NCBI GenBank assembly: GCA_913065125.1
Contig: CAJYAG010000005.1
Span: 99,804 to 163,803 of the forward strand
DNA: 64,000 nt
Source: an uncultured Flavobacteriaceae bacterium
GTDB taxonomy: Bacteria; Bacteroidota; Bacteroidia; Flavobacteriales; Flavobacteriaceae
Direction of reading: 5' to 3'
Shown: positions 39,981-48,127 of the stretch, piece after piece
Numbering within the stretch: the stretch's first letter is position 1
Layout of the letters: each line of letters starts with the position of its first letter
The notes under the pieces: generated by a model
Told to the model about the DNA's origin: nothing
What the model saw: the letters and a program-made list of their open reading frames with translations, nothing else
Database searches by the model: none
Made by a program: the position numbers and the translations under genes

Positions 39981-40613
39981 ATGAGCATTATAAAAAATTT
40001 AGAATGGCGGTATGCAACAAAGAAATTTGATGCCACAAAATTGCTGTCAGATTCACAGATTAATACCTTAAAAAAAGCGTTTAATTTAACCGCAACTTCA
40101 TACGGTTTACAGCCTATAAAAATGGTTGTTGTACACAATAAAGAGATTCAAAAAGAATTGGTTAAACATTCTTGGAATCAGCAACAAATTGCACAAGCAT
40201 CTCACGTTTTAGTGCTTTGTATTCAAAAACATATGTCTAGCGATGATGTTGAGAATTATTTTTCTTTAGTCAAAAAAATTAGAAATACACCCGATGAAAT
40301 TTTAGATCAATTTAAAAACTACTTAAAAAATGATTTTGAAACAAAATCAGAAGAAACGATACATTCTTGGATGAAAAATCAAGCGTATATTGCTTTAGGA
40401 AATTTAATGACGGTTGCGGCATCAGAAAATATAGATTCTTGCCCAATGGAAGGTTTTATTCCTGAAAAATATGATGCCCTTTTAAATCTTGGTAAACACA
40501 ATTTAAAATCGGTTTTAGTACTTCCTGTTGGATTTAGAGCAGAAGATGATTTTATGAAAGACTTGAAAAAAGTTCGTAAAAACACCGACGAAGTTATTAT
40601 CGAAATCAACTAA
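39981..40613 (+). CDS. NAD(P)H-dependent oxidoreductase, nitroreductase family (NfsB-like)
   Basis: This 210-residue protein is a flavin-dependent oxidoreductase: N-terminal EWRYATKKFDATKLLSD (FMN phosphate-binding Arg/Lys), ATSYGLQPIKMVVV, and the C-terminal IDSCPMEGFIPEKYDALL and LPVGFRAEDD. This matches NfsB-type FMN nitroreductases that reduce quinones, nitro compounds or other acceptors with NAD(P)H. The physiological substrate is unknown. It is monocistronic with its own promoter and is followed by a dispersed repeat. Confidence 0.9.
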   Translation: MSIIKNLEWRYATKKFDATKLLSDSQINTLKKAFNLTATSYGLQPIKMVVVHNKEIQKELVKHSWNQQQIAQASHVLVLCIQKHMSSDDVENYFSLVKKIRNTPDEILDQFKNYLKNDFETKSEETIHSWMKNQAYIALGNLMTVAASENIDSCPMEGFIPEKYDALLNLGKHNLKSVLVLPVGFRAEDDFMKDLKKVRKNTDEVIIEIN

Positions 40614-40673
40614 TAATTTGCTTGATAAAAAAACTTCTCGATGCTACTTGAAGTAATTTTTACACTATGTTTT

Positions 40674-40697
40674 GTCGAACAGAGTCGAGACCTTTTA
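40674..40697 (+). repeat. Dispersed 24-bp intergenic repeat, copy 2
   Basis: It reads GTCGAACAGAGTCGAGACC plus TTTTA and is related to 38531-38554. TCTCGAT at 40636-40642 is nearly complementary to GTCGAGA in this copy, so an imperfect hairpin of about 55 bases could form around it. Confidence 0.55.
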
Positions 40698-40731
40698 CCA
40701 GCTTTTATTTTATAGAACAAGAGTAAAACTT

Positions 40732-40739
40732 TACTTTTG
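40732..40739 (+). promoter_or_regulatory. -7 box of the pepD gene
   Basis: TACTTTTG matches TAnnTTTG and lies 20 bases before the ATG at 40760. Confidence 0.6.
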
Positions 40740-40759
40740 AAACACAAAAAACACACACA

Positions 40760-42223
40760 ATGAACACAGAAATAAGAAACTTAGCGCCAAAAGCCGTTTG
40801 GAAGAATTTTGCAGATTTAAATGCAGTACCAAGACCTTCAAAAAAAGAAGAAAAAGTGATTGCTTTTATGGTTGCTTTTGGCAAAAAGCTAAACCTAGAA
40901 ACAGTTGTTGATCCTGTTGGAAACGTTATCATTAAAAAACCAGCAACTGCTGGATTTGAAAACAGAAAAACAATCGTGATGCAAAGTCATTTAGACATGG
41001 TGCATCAAAAAAATTCTGACACTGATTTTGATTTTGATTCGCAAGGCATAGAAATGTATGTTGATGGTGATTGGGTTACCGCTAAAGGCACCACTTTGGG
41101 CGCAGATAACGGCTTAGGAGTTGCTGCAATTATGAGTGTTTTAGAATCAACAACAATTGACCACCCAGCTATTGAAGCGCTATTTACAATTGATGAAGAA
41201 ACTGGAATGACAGGCGCAAAGGGTTTAGAAGCTGGATATTTAAGCGGAGAAATTCTATTGAATTTAGACACTGAAGAAGATGATGAAATTGGAATGGGTT
41301 GCGCTGGCGGAATTGATGTTACAGCAAAAAGAACGTATGCTGAAGAAACTATTTCAGAGAACACCTTGGCTTTTTCAATTTCCGTAAACGGATTGAATGG
41401 TGGTCATTCTGGAATGGATATTCACAAAGGACTAGGAAATGCAAATAAAATAATGAACCGTATTTTATTTGATGGTTTTGAAAACTTTGGTTTGCGTATT
41501 TCAGAAATTAATGGAGGAAGTTTAAGAAATGCAATTCCAAGAGAAAGCAAAGCAATAGTTGTTATTGATGCCATTTCTAAAGAGCCCTTCTTTTTTGAAA
41601 TGAATGAACTCATCAATAATATTTATGCTGAATTTAAAAGTGTTGAACCTAATTTATCCATCGAAATATCAGAAACAAATGCACCTGAAAAAGTAATGAA
41701 ATTAGGTGTTCAAGAAGGATTTATAAAATCAGTTTACGCTACTTTAAACGGAGTTTATAGAATGAGTCCAGACATTAGCGATTTGGTTGAAACTTCAAAT
41801 AATATTGCAAAAGTTGTTGTTAAAGACGGAGAAATTTTAGTGAATTGCTTAACGCGTTCTTCATCAGAAAGCAATAAAATAGACTTGGCAAATTCTATTC
41901 GTGCTGCTTTTGAATTGGCTGGATTTGACGTTACTTTTTCTGGTGAATACCCAGGTTGGTTACCAAATATACATTCAGAAATTTTAAAAACCTTAGATGG
42001 TTTATACGAAAAACTACATGGAGAAAAAGCAAAAATTGCTGCTTGTCATGCAGGATTAGAATGTGGAATTTTAGGGCAGAATTATCCAGAAATGGACATG
42101 GTTTCATTTGGACCAACTATTAGAGGTGCACATTCTCCAGATGAAAGAGCAAGCATTTCATCAACTCAGAAATTCTGGAATTTTTTACTAGAAATACTTA
42201 AAAACATTCCAAATAAAGTATAA
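40760..42223 (+). CDS. pepD: Aminoacyl-histidine dipeptidase (peptidase D, M20C)
   Basis: This 487-residue metallodipeptidase hydrolyses Xaa-His and other dipeptides in the cytoplasm. Di-zinc ligands and catalytic residues are in place: H77 and D79 in MQSHLDMVHQ, D116 in TLGADNGLG, catalytic E146 and ligand E147 in DEETGMTGA, D170 in LNLDTEED, and the C-terminal His in RGAHSPDERAS. The lid domain with GLNGGHSGMDIHKG lies in between. There is no signal peptide. Length is normal for PepD. A terminator follows. Confidence 0.95.
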   Translation: MNTEIRNLAPKAVWKNFADLNAVPRPSKKEEKVIAFMVAFGKKLNLETVVDPVGNVIIKKPATAGFENRKTIVMQSHLDMVHQKNSDTDFDFDSQGIEMYVDGDWVTAKGTTLGADNGLGVAAIMSVLESTTIDHPAIEALFTIDEETGMTGAKGLEAGYLSGEILLNLDTEEDDEIGMGCAGGIDVTAKRTYAEETISENTLAFSISVNGLNGGHSGMDIHKGLGNANKIMNRILFDGFENFGLRISEINGGSLRNAIPRESKAIVVIDAISKEPFFFEMNELINNIYAEFKSVEPNLSIEISETNAPEKVMKLGVQEGFIKSVYATLNGVYRMSPDISDLVETSNNIAKVVVKDGEILVNCLTRSSSESNKIDLANSIRAAFELAGFDVTFSGEYPGWLPNIHSEILKTLDGLYEKLHGEKAKIAACHAGLECGILGQNYPEMDMVSFGPTIRGAHSPDERASISSTQKFWNFLLEILKNIPNKV

Positions 42224-42230
42224 AAATTAC

Positions 42231-42267
42231 AAAAGCCACTTCAAATGGTAAGGAGTGGCTTTGTTTT
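42231..42267 (+). terminator. Terminator of pepD
   Basis: Stem AAAGCCACT / AGTGGCTTT with a 13-base loop is followed by GTTTT, 8 bases after the pepD stop. Confidence 0.75.
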
Positions 42268-42306
42268 AACAAGAAACTTTTAAAGATAGTTTTTAAAAAA
42301 AAATTG

Positions 42307-42456
42307 TTAGAATTTTTTTTTGATTTTTATAGAACAATTAAATATAGAGATCCATACATATTCCATATAACACTTTCCACATAGATAAAATTTAAACCAA
42401 AAAATACTGCTTTGTCTAATTCTACTTTTCGATTTACAAGAAGGACACCTTTTCAC
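42307..42456 (-). CDS. Small 49-residue double-CxxC protein (putative zinc ribbon)
   Basis: A 150-bp frame with a GTG start reads (V/M)KRCPSCKSKSRIRQSSI, then FWFKFYLCGKCYMEY and a lysine-rich end. Two CxxC knuckles (CPSC at residues 4-7 and CGKC near 26-29) fit a mini zinc ribbon with an aromatic core between them. A promoter-like TTG (42503-42501), 18 bases, TATTTTTC (42482-42475) sits just upstream, followed by a short leader. It lies 68 bp after the frameshifted T9SS gene on the same strand. Function is unknown. The spaced Cys pairs argue against a chance frame, but the GTG start and short length leave real doubt. Confidence 0.45.
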   Translation of the reverse strand: MKRCPSCKSKSRIRQSSIFWFKFYLCGKCYMEYVWISIFNCSIKIKKKF

Positions 42457-42524
42457 TTTTTATAAATTTATTTGGAAAAATATTGGTTTAACATTTTTGT
42501 CAAGTATTAATTACAGTTTAAATT

Positions 42525-43186
42525 TTATTTTCCTTTGTAAATTTTATACACTTTACTTTTATTTTCTGCTTGTACTTTTACTAAATACAATCCTGATTTT
42601 AAACTAGAAAAATCAATCTCAATACTAGTTGAACCATACTTTCTTTCAAGAATTTTTTGACCAACTAAATTAGAAATAGTTATTTTATCTATTTTTCTCT
42701 GCCCTTTGATATGCAAAACATTACTAACCGGATTTGGATATACTTTTAATTCATAAAAATTAAATCCTCTAATGATAATGCTGTGCTTGTTTTAAAACTC
42801 TTATTCATACCATATGACAATCCTTTAGAGTTTATTGCATAAGCTTTAAACGAATTTTTGGTATTGGCAGTTAAGTTTGTTATAGCTTTTGAAAAAGCGC
42901 CTGTACCAGTTCCTATTGTTACTTTTGTAACACCAAAACCTACATCTGTTACATTGTATACTAAATCTACTCCGGTAGCCGTACCAGCAGCATTGATTGC
43001 TGTAATATTAATCTGCACACCAGTAATTGCTGTTGATCCACCTTCACCATCATTTGCGACTGGACCAAGATTTGTGTCATCAGCTGTATCAAAATTAATC
43101 GTTTGTGCGCAAGATATCTGACTAAAAGCATTGCTAAAAAAGAATATGCTTGCAAATAAAATGATATTGAAAAATATTTTTTTCAT
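42525..43186 (-). pseudogene. Secreted protein with T9SS sorting domain, broken by a -1 frameshift
   Basis: The first frame (43186-42746) has a signal peptide (MKKIFFNIILFASIFFFSNA, cleavage after FSQ) and a repeat-like extracellular region ending SFKTSTALSLEDLIFMN-stop. The second frame encodes ELKVYPNPVSNVLHIKGQR and the rest of a type A sorting domain (LKSGLYLVKVQAENKS...YKIYKGK). Adding one T in the run opposite 42762-42764 restores LSLEDFNFYELKVYPNPV, a typical sorting-domain junction, and gives a complete reading frame of 220 codons. This is either a real frameshift or a homopolymer sequencing error. Three LytTR-like boxes lie upstream of its start, so it is a likely target of the adjacent two-component system. 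Confidence 0.75.
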
Positions 43187-43252
43187 GATGGCAGGTTTAT
43201 AATTCTACTATCTATAAAAATACACTTGACTAATAAAGAAAGGTTGAAAAAT

Positions 43253-43300
43253 GTCGTAAATAGCTATTTTTTTGTCGTAAGCAAACGACTTTAGTCGTAA
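43253..43300 (-). promoter_or_regulatory. Three direct TTNACGAC-type boxes upstream of the T9SS gene (putative LytTR operators)
   Basis: TTACGAC-type boxes lie at 43300-43294, 43280-43274 and 43259-43253 on the minus strand, spaced 20 and 21 bases, i.e. two helical turns, all facing the T9SS gene whose ATG is at 43186. A further inverted ACGACT (43285-43290) forms a palindrome with the first box. A -7-like TATTTTTA (43223-43216) follows about 30 bases downstream. Two-turn spacing of short direct repeats is the binding mode of LytTR proteins; assignment to the adjacent regulator is inference. Confidence 0.55.
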
Positions 43301-43327
43301 AATTTACTTTTATAAAATTTCAAAAAC

Positions 43328-43993
43328 CTAAAACAGCTCTTTTTTTACTGTATGTACAAATGAGGAAGAAACAGGGATTTCTACGTCAGCAATTTTAATT
43401 ATTTTGGTAGAAAATGCAGCAATAAAGTTTTTATTTACAATGTAAGACCTATGTACTTGAAGAAAATCATCTGTAACTTGATTTAAAAACTCTTGCACAG
43501 TTGCTCTCATTATCTTTTTACCACTATGCGTATGTAGTATTAAATAATGATCTTCTTTTTTAGCATATAAAATATTCTCTATATCTATTTTTACTGATAA
43601 GTTTTTTTCTTTTACAACAATTTTTCTTTTGATTGATAACTTCGCTTTTACCAATTCTAATGCAATGAACAAATCTTTATCTTGAAAAGGCTTCTGTATA
43701 TAAGCAATTGGATTGGTGTTTATTGCTTCTTTTATATTTTTATCATCTGAAAAAGCGGTAAGGTATATTACGGGTGTTTCTATCTGATTTCCCAACCAAA
43801 TACCTGTTTTATCACCCTCTACCCTAATGTCTAAAATTGCCAAATCGGGGGAAAGCTTATGAATTTCTTTCAATGCTTTTTCTGCATTCGTTTGCATACC
43901 AACAACAATACAATTCAAAGACTCTAAAGACTGCTTTAATACCTCTTGGGTTATAATCTCGTCTTCTAAAACATATACCCTTAAAAATTTCAT
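43328..43993 (-). CDS. LytTR-type response regulator
   Basis: This 221-residue protein has a receiver domain (residues about 3-120) with acidic pair E10-D11, phospho-acceptor D55 (LAILDIRVEG) and K101 (YIQKPFQ), followed by a LytTR DNA-binding domain (about 125-221) with IENILYAKKEDHYLILHT, VHRSYIVNKNFI and the final VPVSSSFV-like strand. LytTR proteins bind direct repeats two helical turns apart. It lies 81 bp after the histidine kinase gene on the same strand and just upstream of the frameshifted T9SS gene. Two TNACGAC boxes in front of it suggest autoregulation. Confidence 0.93.
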   Translation of the reverse strand: MKFLRVYVLEDEIITQEVLKQSLESLNCIVVGMQTNAEKALKEIHKLSPDLAILDIRVEGDKTGIWLGNQIETPVIYLTAFSDDKNIKEAINTNPIAYIQKPFQDKDLFIALELVKAKLSIKRKIVVKEKNLSVKIDIENILYAKKEDHYLILHTHSGKKIMRATVQEFLNQVTDDFLQVHRSYIVNKNFIAAFSTKIIKIADVEIPVSSSFVHTVKKELF

Positions 43994-44044
43994 ATTCTTA
44001 TTTTTTGTAATACTACTTTTTTAGGCTTAAATTTACCCTAAAAG

Positions 44045-44070
44045 GTCGTTAAAAACATTTCTTTGTCGTG
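44045..44070 (-). promoter_or_regulatory. Pair of ACGAC direct repeats upstream of the LytTR regulator gene
   Basis: CACGAC (44070-44065) and AACGAC (44050-44045) on the minus strand are 20 bases apart and share the core and context (TTNACGAC or close) of the three boxes at 43253-43300. They lie 52-77 bp before the regulator's ATG. Confidence 0.45.
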
Positions 44071-44074
44071 AAAT

Positions 44075-47000
44075 CTATTTTAACCCCTTAGGAAAAGTCA
44101 ACTCAAAACCAAAATTATTATCTTTTTGTATTTGATACGTTCCTTTTAATTGAGTAGCCATCATATGTACAATTTTCATTCCCATAGATATTTTGTTTCC
44201 TTTTTTTTCTTTAAATATTCCATTATCTGAATATAAAAATTTAAAACTATTTTCCTCTTCTATAAATCCAACATTTATTTGAGATCGTTGTTGATTATTA
44301 AACGCATGTTTGTATGAATTGCTAATTAATTCATTAAGAATCAACGCTAATGGAATCGCTTTATCCATATACAAATTCACATCATCAACATTATATTCAT
44401 ATGTCGCCGGAACTAGAAATAATGTTTTATTATAATTAATAATTTTATTAAAGTGTTTTTTAACTGATACAGATTCTTGATTATCTGAGCTATAAAGTAT
44501 ATTATGAATTCCAGCAATTGACTCAATTCTACTTTGACTATCTTGTAATTTTGCTTTCAATTCAATATTATCGCTATTACTTGCTTGTAAGCTAAGTAAT
44601 CCAGAAATAACTTGTAAATTATTTTTAATTCTATGATGAATTTCTAACATCATGGCTTCTTTAATTTTTGCTTCATTTATTGCAATTGTATTTTCTGTAT
44701 GAAGTTTCTCTTTTTCTTTAAGTTGATAAAAGAAATAACTTAAAACACTTAAAACAACAATTACAACCATTAATGCAAACCACCAAGTTTTATAAAAAAA
44801 CACTTTTGATATTATTTTTAACTCTACCGTTTTTCCAATTTTTTGATTTGCCAAAGTAAGCGATTCAACTTGCAAAGTATATTCACCTGAAGCTAAATTA
44901 GAAAATATAATTTCATGTCCATTGTATAAGCGAATCCAACTAGACTCTTTATTCTTCTCTAACAATCGATATCGATATTTTATATCGCTTGGATTTACAA
45001 TACCCAAAACGGAAACTGTAGCCGTAAACCGTTGGTTTGATGGTGGTAATGTTAACTGCTTTAAGTTATTTAACTTCTTTGAAGAACTTATGGTATTCCA
45101 TTTTTTATCATAAGTATTAAAAGAGGAAACAGAAGAAATAATTGGTTTTAAATTTAACGAATTTTCTTCTAATTCTTTTGGATTGAAAAAACTTACTCCT
45201 TTAAAACTACCAATAAAAATATTTCCTTTTTTATCTTTAAATGTACTATATCTATTTCCTTCTAATTCATCAACCCCATCCTTTTTAGTGTATCTTTTTA
45301 CAATTTTATTTTGGGGATCAAATGAAACAATTCCTGCATAAGTATTTAACCATAATTTTTTATCATTATCCTCTTCAATTCCAACAACTGATGCTTTTAA
45401 AGCCTCCTGATAAAATAATTTTAGCGTATTGTTTTTATCATCAAATTGATAAATTTTTCCAAATTTGGTGGTAACCAATACACCATAATTTAAGGTGTAT
45501 TTTATAGAGAGAAAATCTTCTGCTTTTACTTCGTCAAATTCAAAAACATCAAAGTTTCCTTTTTCATATTTAAAGATTCCTTTTGTGGTTGTGGCAAAAA
45601 CTTTTTTTCCGTCTGTAGCAAACTCTTTTACAATAATTTCATCTGAATTTTCAACTTCGGTATATACTTTATCTTGAATACTAAATTTAAAAATCCTTCT
45701 ATTATCACCTCCTTTAAAAATAGTATCACCAACTTGTATCATTTCTACAGATGGATGTTCGGTGTTATTTACGGATAAAATAGTATAATCTTTATCACTA
45801 ATAAAAATGTTCCCGATATCATTTGTGATAATTAAAGAGTCTTTTAATATGATATCTCTTGGGTACAGAATTAATTGAGTTTTATTTTTATTTTTAAACT
45901 GAATTTCTTTTTCAATTCCTTTTTGAACATCAACTTCATAAAAACCTTCAGAATCTGTTGCTATAATATACTTATTGTCATCCAGTTGATTTATAGCCCG
46001 AATACTTCTATTTTTTAAAAAAGTTTTAATTTTATAATCTTCAAAAAAATACAATTCTAATTTATTTTGAGATAAAACAGCTAAGTCTTTTCCTAATTCT
46101 CTATAACTTACAATAGGAAAATTATCTACATTAATTTGATTTTGAAGCTGGTATAAATTATTATTAATATCATATATATTAATCGTATATCCAATATTGT
46201 TTTTGATTAAAAATGCGATTTTATTTTCTCCTTCTGCAATAGGACTAGTATACAAAGGGTTATCAAGTTTTTTTGAATTCGTTTGCTCTTCAAATTTTTT
46301 AGTCTTTTTATTATATTTGAATTGACCATGCGAAGAATCAAAATAGAAATAGTGCTCTCCGTTTAAAATAAAATTACTATTGAGGGTTGATGGTAAAAAA
46401 TGATTTTTATTGGCATCAATAAAATCGTCTTTCGTTAGCATTTTTAGAAACTTACCTCTGTTATCCAACAAGAAGAAATCTTTACTTGCTAATTTGGCAA
46501 TTATCCTATTTCCGAAAACTTTGACACTATTTAAAAAAAGTGATTTATTTGGTTTGTCATATTTAATTGAGTCGATCATTTTAATAGACAAACCATCTAA
46601 CTCTAAGCTAAATAACTTCTCTTTATGTGTTAACAATATTCTTGTGGTATTCTCAAAATAATAATACAGATCTGTGTGTCTATTCTTAATGATTTTATCA
46701 TAGGCTAAAACTTTTTCAATATGTAACGTTTCAACATCAATAAAAAATAATTGTGCTTTCGAATTATTGCCAAACCAAAGTTTTAAGTATATACCTCCTT
46801 TTCTATTTTTAAACAAAGAGCCAATTGTGATTTTATTCTTGAATTTATAAGGTATTTTAAGTGTAAAAAAATTATTTCCATCAAATCTTTGTAGTATAAT
46901 TTCTTTATCCCCTATCACAAATTCACTAGAAAGTTTATTTTCCCCTAAAATCCATAACCAACCATTTTCATCATAAATAGTTGATATTGGATTAGATATA

Positions 47001-47125
47001 TTATACCCATTAAAAGATGTAAACTCTGTTTTCTTTAAAGAAGAAGTATTGTTGTTCTGAGAGTAAACTTCAGAGCTAAGAATAAAACTGTTCAGAAATA
47101 AAAAGAGTATGATTTTTTTCAACAT
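44075..47125 (-). CDS. Hybrid-sensor-like histidine kinase with beta-propeller and Y_Y_Y domains (HisKA_2)
   Basis: This sensor kinase of about 1016 residues starts at the ATG at 47125, giving a signal peptide (MLKKIILFLFLNSFILSSEV, then YSQ). The longer frame to 47242 runs through a hairpin and is rejected. Residues about 25-690 form a two-component-regulator propeller with short DENGWLWILG, KKLWLNTYAG and KKGNIFIGSFKGV motifs; a Y_Y_Y domain covers about 700-770, a transmembrane helix about 776-800. The kinase has phospho-acceptor His near 830-831 (LEIHHRIKNNLQ), N-box NELISNSYKHAFN near 930 and GMKIVHMM at the end. It has no receiver domain and surely partners the LytTR regulator downstream. 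The propeller is predicted to be periplasmic and to bind a ligand that cannot be named. Confidence 0.9.
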   Translation of the reverse strand: MLKKIILFLFLNSFILSSEVYSQNNNTSSLKKTEFTSFNGYNISNPISTIYDENGWLWILGENKLSSEFVIGDKEIILQRFDGNNFFTLKIPYKFKNKITIGSLFKNRKGGIYLKLWFGNNSKAQLFFIDVETLHIEKVLAYDKIIKNRHTDLYYYFENTTRILLTHKEKLFSLELDGLSIKMIDSIKYDKPNKSLFLNSVKVFGNRIIAKLASKDFFLLDNRGKFLKMLTKDDFIDANKNHFLPSTLNSNFILNGEHYFYFDSSHGQFKYNKKTKKFEEQTNSKKLDNPLYTSPIAEGENKIAFLIKNNIGYTINIYDINNNLYQLQNQINVDNFPIVSYRELGKDLAVLSQNKLELYFFEDYKIKTFLKNRSIRAINQLDDNKYIIATDSEGFYEVDVQKGIEKEIQFKNKNKTQLILYPRDIILKDSLIITNDIGNIFISDKDYTILSVNNTEHPSVEMIQVGDTIFKGGDNRRIFKFSIQDKVYTEVENSDEIIVKEFATDGKKVFATTTKGIFKYEKGNFDVFEFDEVKAEDFLSIKYTLNYGVLVTTKFGKIYQFDDKNNTLKLFYQEALKASVVGIEEDNDKKLWLNTYAGIVSFDPQNKIVKRYTKKDGVDELEGNRYSTFKDKKGNIFIGSFKGVSFFNPKELEENSLNLKPIISSVSSFNTYDKKWNTISSSKKLNNLKQLTLPPSNQRFTATVSVLGIVNPSDIKYRYRLLEKNKESSWIRLYNGHEIIFSNLASGEYTLQVESLTLANQKIGKTVELKIISKVFFYKTWWFALMVVIVVLSVLSYFFYQLKEKEKLHTENTIAINEAKIKEAMMLEIHHRIKNNLQVISGLLSLQASNSDNIELKAKLQDSQSRIESIAGIHNILYSSDNQESVSVKKHFNKIINYNKTLFLVPATYEYNVDDVNLYMDKAIPLALILNELISNSYKHAFNNQQRSQINVGFIEEENSFKFLYSDNGIFKEKKGNKISMGMKIVHMMATQLKGTYQIQKDNNFGFELTFPKGLK

Positions 47126-47185
47126 TAATAAAATAAATATAACAAATATACTTTTTTGTGAATTATAAATGATAAAAAGCGTTAT

Positions 47186-47215
47186 AAAAACCGTTGATAA
47201 CTCAACGGTTTTTTT
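47186..47215 (-). other. Terminator-like hairpin in the histidine kinase-parA divergent spacer
   Basis: A perfect 12-bp stem (AAAAACCGTTGA / TCAACGGTTTTT) with a 4-base TAAC loop lies 61 bases upstream of the kinase ATG. It has the form of an intrinsic terminator in both directions, although no gene ends here. It may form in the kinase leader; no other feature was seen in 47126-47362. Confidence 0.55.
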
Positions 47216-47362
47216 AAGTCTTACAATGTTCATTATCTTCAATAAAATAAATGTAAATATCTGATTTTTAGGTTTTTATATTTTTATTATTTTGTTAACA
47301 TCTTTGATTTTAATTAACGACAAATAATCGTATTTTTACTTTTTATATAATCCGATATTTTA

Positions 47363-48127
47363 ATGACTAAAATTATTGCAATTGCAAATCAAAAAGGTGG
47401 TGTTGGCAAAACGACAACTACGGTAAATTTAGCGGCTTCTTTAGGGGTTTTAGAAAAGAAAGTGTTGTTGATAGATGCTGATCCTCAAGCAAATGCTTCT
47501 TCTGGTTTGGGAATTGATGTAGATACTGTAGAAATTGGAACCTATCAGGTTTTAGAACATACAGCTTCTATAAACGATGCCATACAAAAAACAACATCTC
47601 CGAATGTAGATATTGTTCCTGCACACATAGATTTGGTTGCCATAGAAATTGAGTTGGTTGATAAAGAGCAACGAGAATACATGCTTCAAAAATCGCTCAC
47701 AAAATTAAAAAACAAATACGATTATATTTTAATTGACTGCGCTCCTTCGTTAGGATTAATCACCTTAAATTCTTTAGTTGCTGCTGATTCAGTTATCATT
47801 CCGATTCAATGTGAATATTTTGCACTAGAAGGATTGGGTAAATTATTAAATACCATTAAAAGTGTACAAAACATCCACAATCCAGATTTAGATATCGAAG
47901 GATTATTATTAACCATGTTCGATTCTCGTTTACGCCTTTCTAATCAAGTTGTAGAAGAAGTTCGCAAGCATTTTAGCTCAATGGTTTTTGATACAATTAT
48001 TAGACGTAACACACGTTTAGGAGAAGCTCCAAGTTACGGAGAAAGCATTATTGCATATGATGCTACAAGCAAAGGTGCTGTAAATTATTTAAGTTTAGCA
48101 AACGAAATTATTAAGAAAAACGCATAA
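47363..48127 (+). CDS. parA: Chromosome-partitioning ATPase ParA (Soj)
   Basis: This 254-residue deviant-Walker ATPase has KGGVGKTTTTVNLAASL at residues 11-27, switch I-like DADPQANASSG, and DYILIDCAPSLGLITLNSL. It works with ParB to segregate chromosome origins. It has no N-terminal HTH, as in chromosomal ParA. Its stop codon overlaps the parB start by one base, so the two are co-translated. Confidence 0.96.
   Translation: MTKIIAIANQKGGVGKTTTTVNLAASLGVLEKKVLLIDADPQANASSGLGIDVDTVEIGTYQVLEHTASINDAIQKTTSPNVDIVPAHIDLVAIEIELVDKEQREYMLQKSLTKLKNKYDYILIDCAPSLGLITLNSLVAADSVIIPIQCEYFALEGLGKLLNTIKSVQNIHNPDLDIEGLLLTMFDSRLRLSNQVVEEVRKHFSSMVFDTIIRRNTRLGEAPSYGESIIAYDATSKGAVNYLSLANEIIKKNA

Noticed and set aside
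47126..47242. N-terminal extension of the histidine kinase frame
   Set aside because: It runs through a terminator-like hairpin, and the internal ATG at 47125 gives a normal signal peptide.
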